Shown: positions 56,496 to 64,000 of the stretch, piece by piece
Position numbering within the stretch: position 1 is the first letter of the stretch
Layout of the letters: the number at the start of each line of letters is the position of its first letter
Assembly: GCF_000210075.1 (NCBI RefSeq)
Contig: NC_021017.1
Span: 4,835,952 to 4,899,951 of the forward strand
DNA: 64,000 nucleotides
Direction of reading: 5' to 3'
Origin: Bacteroides xylanisolvens XB1A
Lineage (GTDB): Bacteria; Bacteroidota; Bacteroidia; Bacteroidales; Bacteroidaceae
The notes under the pieces: model-generated
Told to the model about the DNA's origin: nothing
The model's input: only the letters and a program-made list of their open reading frames with translations
Database searches by the model: none
Made by a program: the position numbers and the translations under genes

Positions 56496-57782
56496 ATGGC
56501 TAAGAAAAAGCAAGAACAACAAGAACAACGTCAGGACGAACATGTAATGGCCATCCTCGACAAACGAACGAACAAGACCGCCGTGGTTTCCAAAATGAAC
56601 GAACAGGACGGTAGTCTCGAAATCGTACCACCCGACAAGAAGAACAGTAACAGCTTCCTGAAATTGGACCGTACCTCACCGCTGGAACTCTTCTTCAGGA
56701 ATTTCAAGAACCAGTACGACAATCCCACGAGTTTCAGTTTTTTCCTTGTTCCTCTCGTCCTTTTGGAAAAGACACTGAATGCCGTAGTCCAGATCCGAAA
56801 AGGCGAAGACCCCGGAGTGGAAGGTAAAAAATTGGTAGAGAACAGCGAGCTTAACGATGAGGGACGTATCGCCAAACTTGCCCGAAGGTATAAGTTCGAC
56901 GAACACCAGCTTCCGTGGAAAGAACTCGGCGCACTTGGAATTGACAAGCAACTTTTGTTCGACAACCATTGCATGGGCGAAATGCTTAAAGGAAGAATCA
57001 CCTCAAAGGCTTTTCCAATCAGCAAGGAAGTGAACGGTGAAAAGAAGGATATGGGAGAAGCCTGCTTTCTTTGTGTCAAGGGCGAGGACAGTAAGGTACA
57101 ACTCAAAACCCTGAGCAGGCTTGACAAACCGCAGTACGATTTGCCTACTTATAAGGGAGTATTCACGGATGAGGAAAAGCAGTCGCTTAAAGACACCGGA
57201 ACCCTGGGAGCCGTCAAGGAAATGAAAGATATTCATACCGGAGCAGTATGCAAATGTTATGTGGCTTTCCATGAACCGAGCAACCGCATCATTACCATGC
57301 CGGTGGATGCCATCAAGATACCGGATTATATTTACGGGAAAAGACTGGACGACAAACAGAAGCAAATCCTCGCCTCAGGCGGACAGCTTCCCCTCAACGA
57401 CATACAGCGTAAAAACGATACGCTGCTTTCCGGCGTTGCCTTCGTCGATCCAAGAATAATGGACATCGCATTCAAACAGTCCGGGGAACAATTGAAAGTG
57501 AGCGACACCATAATGGGCGCCAGAATCACCCCCGAACAGAAAAAGATGCTTCAGAACCATGAAATGGTATTTATTGAGAATATGCGCTACAAAGGCAGGG
57601 TATTTTCCGATGATGTGCGTTTCAGCAACAAGAGCAACCAATTGCTGATAGGACGCAATGCCCGGGAATACAAACCGACCGTTGACAATAAGAACGACAA
57701 GAAAAAGGAAGTGAAACAGCAGGCACCCCGCCATGTGGCATCCGTAAAGGCCCAGTCCAAGAAGAGCCTCTCGGTTATGTAA
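56496..57782 (+). CDS. DUF4099/DUF3945-type CTn protein
   Basis: 428 aa. N-terminal Gln/Glu/Lys-rich segment, then DUF4099-like part with DEGRIAKLARRYKFDEHQLPWKELGALGID-LLGK-type repeats and two DUF3945-like motifs (ITSKAFPISKEVNGE, RMYKGRV/FSDDVRF). The C-terminus is basic. Standard gene downstream of mobC/topB in CTnDOT-type elements. No internal TGA. topB, often next to it, is absent here. Ends with TAA. Confidence 0.82.
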   Translation: MAKKKQEQQEQRQDEHVMAILDKRTNKTAVVSKMNEQDGSLEIVPPDKKNSNSFLKLDRTSPLELFFRNFKNQYDNPTSFSFFLVPLVLLEKTLNAVVQIRKGEDPGVEGKKLVENSELNDEGRIAKLARRYKFDEHQLPWKELGALGIDKQLLFDNHCMGEMLKGRITSKAFPISKEVNGEKKDMGEACFLCVKGEDSKVQLKTLSRLDKPQYDLPTYKGVFTDEEKQSLKDTGTLGAVKEMKDIHTGAVCKCYVAFHEPSNRIITMPVDAIKIPDYIYGKRLDDKQKQILASGGQLPLNDIQRKNDTLLSGVAFVDPRIMDIAFKQSGEQLKVSDTIMGARITPEQKKMLQNHEMVFIENMRYKGRVFSDDVRFSNKSNQLLIGRNAREYKPTVDNKNDKKKEVKQQAPRHVASVKAQSKKSLSVM

Positions 57783-57884
57783 CAGAGAGATTATTCATGT
57801 TTTTGGCAGTTATATACCCGGTTTTCTTTTATGTCAGCCGGGTATATGCTTAAATATCCCATTAACATTTTAAAGCGATGACAG

Positions 57885-58331
57885 ATGATGATACAAGATA
57901 AAAATACCGCAACCGGAGAATTGTCTTATTTTGAGACGACTCTCCTTCTTTATTTAAAGGAAAGCCATCCGCATATTGCCCGAAACAGGGAACTTGTCCG
58001 CTCACGGGCTGATGAAGCGGCAGGCGCTTATGAACGTGCCATACGTGACGGATTATACCCCGCGCAGGCACTGCAACTGGCTGAGGCCGTTCTCTATCAG
58101 GACTTGCGCTTCTCCAAATTTGATACGGTGTTCGAGGTCGTGTCGGAATGGTTTCCCGAAATCCGACCGGGAAGACGGACGGATTTCTGCCTGAAAATAC
58201 TATTGCTCACAGAAGCCGTATTCAGTAAATATCCCATAGACGACCGGTTTGAAACATCCCCTTCCTATCGTACCCTAACCATTGAACTTACAGGTTTCAT
58301 ACAATCTTATATAGAAGAATATGGCATATAA
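57885..58331 (+). CDS. DUF1896 protein
   Basis: 148 aa, helical. SYFETTLLLYLKESHPHIARN and ALQLAEAVLYQDLRFSKFDT match DUF1896, a small protein always found before the large methylase/helicase gene in CTn elements. Overlaps the next ATG by 11 bases. Ends with TAA. A downstream Met (57888) may be the real start. Confidence 0.85.
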   Translation: MMIQDKNTATGELSYFETTLLLYLKESHPHIARNRELVRSRADEAAGAYERAIRDGLYPAQALQLAEAVLYQDLRFSKFDTVFEVVSEWFPEIRPGRRTDFCLKILLLTEAVFSKYPIDDRFETSPSYRTLTIELTGFIQSYIEEYGI

Positions 58332-60900
58332 CAAACGACAACATCTGGCGGACAATATCGCCGCACTTGAATGGATATTCATGCGTCCCGAAGCCTGTCT
58401 CACGGAAGAAGGGCGCAAAGTCTTGAACGGCTACTCCGGTTTTGGCGGACTGAAATGTATCCTGAATCCGGCGGAGAAAGACACCGACATTGAAAGATGA
58501 AGGACAGACAGGGAACTGTTTCCCCAAGTCCGGTTACTGCATGAACTGTTGCGCGAGTATTCCAAAGACGAGAAAGAATACAAGGCATATATCCAAAGCC
58601 TGAAAAACTCCGTACTCACAGCCTTTTATACACCGGAAGTGGTCGCTGCGGCCATACAGGAGCCGTTGCAGTCTGCGGGAATCCTTCCGGAACGTTTTCT
58701 TGACCCTTCTGCCGGAACGGGCATGTTTATCAGGGGGTTAAAAGATATTCCCGAAGTCCATTGTTTCGAGAAGGACAGGCTCACGGGAAAGATACTCTCA
58801 TCCCTTTATCCCGAAAGCAGAGTAACCATAGACGGTTTCCAGTCCATACAACCTTTTTATAACAACTACTTCGATGTTGTTTCTTCCAATATCCCGTTTG
58901 GAAATACCAGAGTGTATGACCGGGATTTTGACCGGAGCGAAGATGCCGTGCGCAAATCCTCACTTGGCGCCGTACACAACTACTTCTTTCTAAAAGGCAT
59001 GGATATGCTGTGGGAAGGCGGGATACTGGCCTATATCACGACTTCGGGTGTCATGGACTCACCAGGGAACCGTCCTATAAGGGAATGGCTGATGAATCAT
59101 GCCGACCTTGTGTCCGCCATCCGCCTGCCGGAGAATCTCTTTATTGATGCCGGTACACAAGTGGGCACCGACCTGATCGTATTGCAGAAGAATACCCGGA
59201 AATCGGAACTGGCCGAAAGAGAACTGAACTTCATCGAAACCCATCTTATATCCGGTAACATCCCTATCAACAACAGTTACTCCGGTTTAGACCATATCAT
59301 CTATACATCCCTATTGGTGGGCAAAAACATGTACGGACAGCCTGCCATGAATTTCACTCATGAAGGTGGAATTGAGGCTATTTCCAAGCATCTTAAAAAA
59401 CTATTGACACAAGATGCAGGGAATTATCTCGACCGGAAACTCTATGAAGACAATCTACCCCGACCTGCCGTTTCTTCCGCTCTCAAAACCGAACATGAGT
59501 CACCGCCGGAAACAGTGGAAATGGAACAGAGGGAAGAAATACAAGAAGAAAGCCCCCTTTCTCCCAAACCCTATGAACCCATGCTCAACCTGTTTGCCGC
59601 CTATGCCGATGAAGAGGAAACAGAGGTACAAGTTGTAGAGACCAGACCCTCGACAAGCCAGACATCCTCGTCGCCCCGCAAGAAAAAAGAGAATGAACCT
59701 AAAATATTCAATCTTTTCTCGCAGGAGAACATGTATGACGAAGCCGCCGTGCAGGAAGGCATGACGGAAGAACGGGCGGAAGCGGAAGCAAAGTGGCTGG
59801 AGCGCAGACAGAAGTTTGAAGAATAGCGGAAGAAAGAAATGGAACCACGACCGTTTACCGGAGAGATACGTCCCGAATACAAGAACGGCTCCATTGTGAA
59901 ATCGGGTGAGCAATACGGGTATCTGCGGGGACTTGGAACTCCGGACATACAGTTCCACCCACTCAAACTGACCGTCACCCAGCAATACCGTGCCGCCTAC
60001 TATATCCCCCTTCGGGAAGCCTACCATAACCTTTATAATGCGGAAGCCGAAACGGAAACGGAACAGCCGGAACTCAGGGAGGAACTGGTCAAACAGTACG
60101 ACCGTTTTTACCGTATGCTCAGGGAGTTGAATGGCAAGGATAACGCCAAGTTCCTGCTGATGGACGCAGGCGGAAGGGAAATGCTTTCGCTGGAACGTTC
60201 CATTAACGGAAAAATAGAGAAAGCGGACATATTCACCGTCCCCGTATCGTTCAATACCAATGAAGTGAAACATGTGGATACCCCGCAGGAAGCACTTGCG
60301 GCGGCATTTACCCGTACGTCATTGTTACATCTAACACACCTGTTAGCCTATGCCCTAACACACCTGTTAGCTTCCATAGGGGAGAACATAGAAAGGTATA
60401 CGACCTGACGTGGTCAGGTATACGACCAAGCATAGTCAGGTATACGACCTGACAAGGTCGGGTTATATTCACCTATACGGAATCCATCGACGAGTTCAGT
60501 GTGAACTTCGAGGAAAGCAATGCGAACATCACGGACAAATATTTTGTGAAAGGAGAAAAAAGAGGGTATTACGTAAGCGACCTGCTCAAACACGCGCTGC
60601 ATAATACGGTGCCCGGCATAACCAAGACGGTGAAAAATCCCCCAGTCACCCGAAATGCAGCAGGAGATATATACGCAGGAAATAAACAGTATCGAAGAGA
60701 ACCTTGCCGTATTCGAGCGGCAGGGCAATAAAGTGAGCGGCTGGATAAAGAAGGGGCTGGAAAGAAGGAAGGAGAACCTTGAGACCAAACTGGAAAAGCT
60801 GGATCAGGAGATAAAGGAACGGACGGATGACGTGACCGATTTCAGGCAAATGGGCATCGACCACCTGTACGTAGATGAATCGCATTATCAGAACTTTTAG
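58321..60900 (+). pseudogene. Remnant of CTn N6-DNA methylase/helicase gene
   Basis: Starts MAYNKRQHLADNIAALEWIF. TGA at codon 60 (58498-58500), where relatives have Trp (DAVHWAKSD against DIER-TGA-RTD); SAM-binding FLDPSAGTGMF and catalytic SSNIPFG follow. TAG at codon 502 (59824-59826). After TPQEALAAAFTRT the gene loses a large part, and tandem palindromes fill 60328-60460. A later piece (TESIDEFSVNFEESNANITD) is followed by a second deletion and a one-base shift (near 60637), then a helicase piece (MQQEIYTQEINSIEENLAVF ... RQMGIDHLYVDESH). The RIT element cuts it there. Intact relatives are about 1900 residues, so this gene is dead as a helicase. Confidence 0.85.
60328..60460. repeat. Two sets of tandem palindromic units inside a gene remnant
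   Basis: Set 1: CTAACACACCTGTTAG occurs twice with a 24-base period; each is a 6-bp inverted repeat with loop CACC. Set 2: three 22-base units start with AGGTATACGACC (60395-60460), the first containing ACCTGAC-gtg-GTCAGGT. They stand exactly where the methylase/helicase gene has lost coding sequence. Confidence 0.75.
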
Positions 60901-61012
60901 GAATTTCCGATAAAATTATTCAATTGTTTAGCAATCATTTGTTTTGAGTCTTAATCAGTTCTGATTATATTCCGTCTATAATTGTAGAATAACATTCAAA
61001 CAAGATGCGATT
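60901..61012. other. Left end of RIT element
   Basis: Short AT-rich stretch between the broken helicase piece and the first recombinase. The terminal inverted repeat expected for RIT elements cannot be verified because the other end lies outside the window. Confidence 0.4.
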
Positions 61013-62224
61013 ATGGACATATTTAATCTGAATGAAAAAGTCAAAGGGCTTGTTTCTTATTTACAAGACACAGGTTATTCAGCCATGTACATAGACTATG
61101 TGAAGAAAATGGCTGAGTGGTTATCGGGCAATTCCGAACATTACAAATGGAAGAGTCTCGCCGATGTTGAACCGACACTAAAAGAATTGTGGTCCAACAA
61201 GTATACTTGCAGAAACAAGGTACGCCTGTTACGTGTAATCTGCCAATATATCGAGAATGGATTATTACCCGACGGATGCAAACACTACATCAAACCTCAC
61301 CATTACGAATTGCTTGGCGAAGAATACAGGAATGTAACGGACATGGCTTTCAACGTGGTAGACAGGCGTTGCAAATTTTCAACAAACGTGAAGTATGCGC
61401 TATCTTCGTTCTTCTTCCGGTTACAGGAAATGGGTGTGTATTCATTCGAATCAATAACAGAGGATGCGGTGTTGGAAGTGTTTTCCAAAGACGAAAAACA
61501 GAAGATGGGCCATTCGCTCAAATATTCGGTGGAGTATGGGCTGAAAGCCTGTTTGCCTTACTATGGCAAATCCGTTGAACGTATAATCGCATATCTGCCG
61601 GCCATACCCAACATGCGTAAGAACATTCAATACCTTACAGAGCAAGAACTGACGGCCATCAGGCATACCTTGGAGCACGACGGCACAATATCCCTGCAGG
61701 ACAAAGCCATCATAACCTTGGCCATGTACACGGGATTGCGTGGGTGTGACATCTCAGCTCTCACGCTTGAGAACTTCGATTGGGAACACGACCTTATAAA
61801 AATCACACAGGCAAAAACGGGACAGCCCCTTACATTGCCGCTTCGCGCCGTAGTCGGGAATGCTGTCTTTGATTACCTGCTCAAAGAGCGTCCCCAATGC
61901 CCGGAACCATATGTTTTTCTCACAGTACACGTGCCACACAGAAGACTCCACACAAGCAATCTTGATGCCATATGCTCAAAAGTCATGTACAAAGCAGGAA
62001 TAAGGCAAGGTGAAAATGAAAGAAAGAGCATGCACCTGTTTCGCCACCATGTAGCGACATCCCTGTTGCAGGGCGGTGTGCAACAGCCTGTTATAAGTGC
62101 CACCCTTGGCCATTCGTCCCCAAGCTCTCTCGACCGCTATCTCAGTGCGGAATTCAAACACCTGAAAGAGTGTTCGCTAAGCATCGAGGGATTCCCGGTT
62201 GGAAAGGAGGTGTTTGGCAGATGA
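61013..62224 (+). CDS. Tyrosine recombinase, RitA-like
   Basis: 403 aa. SAM-like N-terminal domain, then the catalytic domain with Arg I in TGLRGCDISALTLE, the HxxR box in HLFRHHVATSLLQ and LGHSSPSSLDRYLS with the terminal His and Tyr. Stop TGA overlaps the next ATG (ATGA). First of three overlapping recombinase genes, the layout of a Recombinase-In-Trio element. All catalytic residues present. Confidence 0.9.
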   Translation: MDIFNLNEKVKGLVSYLQDTGYSAMYIDYVKKMAEWLSGNSEHYKWKSLADVEPTLKELWSNKYTCRNKVRLLRVICQYIENGLLPDGCKHYIKPHHYELLGEEYRNVTDMAFNVVDRRCKFSTNVKYALSSFFFRLQEMGVYSFESITEDAVLEVFSKDEKQKMGHSLKYSVEYGLKACLPYYGKSVERIIAYLPAIPNMRKNIQYLTEQELTAIRHTLEHDGTISLQDKAIITLAMYTGLRGCDISALTLENFDWEHDLIKITQAKTGQPLTLPLRAVVGNAVFDYLLKERPQCPEPYVFLTVHVPHRRLHTSNLDAICSKVMYKAGIRQGENERKSMHLFRHHVATSLLQGGVQQPVISATLGHSSPSSLDRYLSAEFKHLKECSLSIEGFPVGKEVFGR

Positions 62225-63168
62225 AAACGACTTCATTCCTTTCCAACGCGATAGAAGGATACGTAAAATACCGCAAGGCTTCCGGGCGTGACAGCCACAG
62301 CTATATCAAGAACGTAATACTATTTGACCATTTTTGTGCGAGGGAATATCCCGGACAGATCGAACTATCCCAAGAAATCGTGGACAGATGGTGCAGGCAA
62401 CGTCCATCTGAATGCACAAACTCTTGCGTGTCACGTGTATATCCTATTCTGGACTTCATCAAATACATGAACAAACGTGGAATGACAAAAATAGCCCTGC
62501 CAAAAGTGCCAAGGTCTGTGCCAAGAACTTATACGCCGCATCCTTTCACATATGATGAATTGAAACGCTTCTTCAATGCTTGCGACAACACAAAGCCAAG
62601 ACGTGGCCGTCTCGCCACAATCCAACGCATGACACTGCCAGTATTCTTTCGCTTATTGTACAGTTCTGGGATGAGGACAACCGAAGCCATCCTGCTGGAA
62701 CGTGATGATGTAAACCTTGAAAATGGCGTAATTTCCATCAAGCGAAGTAAAGGGCATGACCAACATTATGTCGTTCTCCATAATACAATGTTGGCTCTAA
62801 TGCGTACTTACGACGAGAATATATCTAGGTTAGTACCGCACCGCAAAGTGTTCTTTCCGACACCGGATGACAAGTCTCACCCTTCTGTTTGGGTTACGTA
62901 TCATTTTCGGGTGTTGTGGCAAAGTTGCAATTCATCCTACGCTATCCCATATGAGCTAAGACACAACTATGCCATAGAAAACATAAACAGCTGGACACAC
63001 CAAGGATTTACCATCCATGACAAGTTGTTGGCTTTAAGCAAGAGCATGGGACACCGGCAAATAGAGAGCACGCTGGCTTATTATTCCTTGACCCCAGCGA
63101 TTTCTGATATAATGGAATATACAGAGAATCAATTATTAAAATTAAAGACAGATGAAAAAGAAGATTAA
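62221..63168 (+). CDS. Tyrosine recombinase, RitB-like
   Basis: 315 aa from ATG 62221 (MKTTSFLSNAIEGYVKYRKA), chosen because it overlaps the ritA stop; a GTG at 62170 is less likely. Arg I in YSSGMRTTEAILLER, ELRHNYAIENIN as the second Arg/His box, and MGHRQIESTLAYYS with the catalytic Tyr. Ends at TAA, 17 bases into the next gene. Confidence 0.9.
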   Translation: MKTTSFLSNAIEGYVKYRKASGRDSHSYIKNVILFDHFCAREYPGQIELSQEIVDRWCRQRPSECTNSCVSRVYPILDFIKYMNKRGMTKIALPKVPRSVPRTYTPHPFTYDELKRFFNACDNTKPRRGRLATIQRMTLPVFFRLLYSSGMRTTEAILLERDDVNLENGVISIKRSKGHDQHYVVLHNTMLALMRTYDENISRLVPHRKVFFPTPDDKSHPSVWVTYHFRVLWQSCNSSYAIPYELRHNYAIENINSWTHQGFTIHDKLLALSKSMGHRQIESTLAYYSLTPAISDIMEYTENQLLKLKTDEKED

Positions 63169-64000
63169 TCCGCAAGCAATGCAGATAGCTGATTATCTGC
63201 ATGACTGGCTCGAACACTATGTCCCTTCAATCAAGGCATGCAGTCCTCACACAAAGAGAAATTATAAGATCTCCGTGAAACTCTATGTAGAATTCCTCAG
63301 AGTCATAAAAGGCACTACACCAGAAACATTAAGCGCAGAATGTTTCTGTATGGAATATATAATGGAGTGGATCATTTGGTTAAAGGAAAATAGGGGTTGC
63401 AGTCCAGCAACATGTAATGTAAGATTGTCAGCTTTGCGTGTTTTTCTGAAATATTTGTCGTTTAGAGATATATCCTATATGTCTGTTTTCTTACAAGCGG
63501 AAAATGTTCCAAATGAGAAAAACTCTAAAAGAAAGGTCATCGGGCTCAGTAAACAGGCTGTTGATGTATTGTTGTCCATGCCTAATCAAGGGAGTACTAT
63601 AGGCTTTCGTGATTACACTCTGATGCTTCTCTTATATTCCACCGCTGTGCGCATCAACGAGCTTCTGACTCTGAAAATTAGCAATATTGTTATAGACTGT
63701 GTAAAACCTCACATAATAGTCATTGGCAAAGGAAGAAAGAAACGTCCGATTCCTCTTTTGGCCAAGCCAGCACAATGCTTGAAAAGGTATCTTATCAAAT
63801 ACCATCCGAAACAGAATGATGCAAATGCATTACTTTTCTGTTCTAAGAGCAAAGGCATATATGTCCCGATGTCCGCTGAAAACGTGAACAAGATGCTGAA
63901 AAAATATGCCACAATGGCTCATGAAAGGTGCCAAGATGTTCCTATGGATTTACATGCCCATCAATTTAGGCATGCCAAAGCTTCACACTGGCTTGAAAAC
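63152..64000 (+). CDS. Tyrosine recombinase, RitC-like, partial
   Basis: Starts MKKKINPQAMQIADYLHDWL and runs off the right edge without a stop. N-terminal SAM-like domain (YVPSIKACSPHTKRNYKISV), Arg I in YSTAVRINELLTLK, and HAHQFRHAKASHWLEN near the edge. Third member of the recombinase trio. Confidence 0.88.
   Translation, partial: MKKKINPQAMQIADYLHDWLEHYVPSIKACSPHTKRNYKISVKLYVEFLRVIKGTTPETLSAECFCMEYIMEWIIWLKENRGCSPATCNVRLSALRVFLKYLSFRDISYMSVFLQAENVPNEKNSKRKVIGLSKQAVDVLLSMPNQGSTIGFRDYTLMLLLYSTAVRINELLTLKISNIVIDCVKPHIIVIGKGRKKRPIPLLAKPAQCLKRYLIKYHPKQNDANALLFCSKSKGIYVPMSAENVNKMLKKYATMAHERCQDVPMDLHAHQFRHAKASHWLEN

Noticed and set aside
37130..58500. DNA deaminase mutagenesis as the source of TGG to TGA changes
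   Set aside because: Many sites fit a TC context on the other strand, but the same process should also create TAG and TAA from Gln codons, and no TAA and only two TAG were found. Not fully excluded.

Overview
The window is Bacteroidales DNA, most likely Bacteroides or a close relative. It carries a CTnDOT-type conjugative element: rteA/rteB/rteC homologues, traA-traQ-type genes in the usual order, a mobABC-like module and typical CTn accessory genes. Promoters with a TAnnTTTG -7 box, a FecI/FecR/TonB-receptor cargo and weak ribosome binding sites fit that phylum. No rRNA, tRNA or CRISPR array was seen.

Layout. 1-3.5 kb (minus): an Xis-like HTH gene running off the left edge, then three genes of related, unnamed proteins. 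3.6-8.9 kb (minus): rteC, rteB (sigma-54 activator), rteA (hybrid kinase), a 48-residue membrane peptide and an upstream gene. 8.9-27.6 kb: cargo with a PstS-like phosphate-binding protein, a GNAT toxin and antitoxin, lipoproteins, an HU-like protein, a protein with a C-terminal ribosomal protein S17-like domain, a TonB-dependent receptor with FecR and a divergent ECF sigma factor, a C11 peptidase and a glycerophosphodiesterase. 28.2-33.6 kb (plus): ParB-type module with two long structured inverted repeats. 33.6-47.9 kb (minus): M48 protease, traQ-traE, a radical SAM gene flanked by five tiny ORFs, traC/traB/traA-like genes. 47.9-48.6 kb: centromere-like repeats and probable oriT. 48.6-52.4 kb (plus): mobA, mobB, mobC. 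52.8-56.3 kb: AT-rich AAA ATPase plus subtilase cassette, a candidate defence module, where topB often lies. 56.5-60.9 kb: DUF4099-like, DUF1896 and a decayed methylase/helicase gene. 61.0-64.0 kb: three overlapping tyrosine recombinase genes (RIT element), the last cut by the window edge.

Main observation. At least 15 genes or gene remnants would be full length only if one or more in-frame TGA codons were read through. Where I know the family, the TGA sits at a conserved tryptophan (TraG, MobC twice, the Xis-like protein, the methylase, the radical SAM protein). In the 21 intact-length tra/mob-block genes the terminal stops are 18 TAA, 3 TAG and no TGA, whereas the rte operon and the ParB module use TGA as a terminal stop freely. 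Between the traA-C genes and traE, five mini-ORFs encode a repeated [YF]-[YF]-D-[ST]-G motif directly followed by TGA. The last two are in one frame that ends in TAA 10 nt before a strong terminator in front of traE. I propose that tra expression is tied to UGA readthrough or reassignment to Trp. This is inference. The main alternative is decay of an immobilised element, and the methylase/helicase remnant shows that some decay is real.
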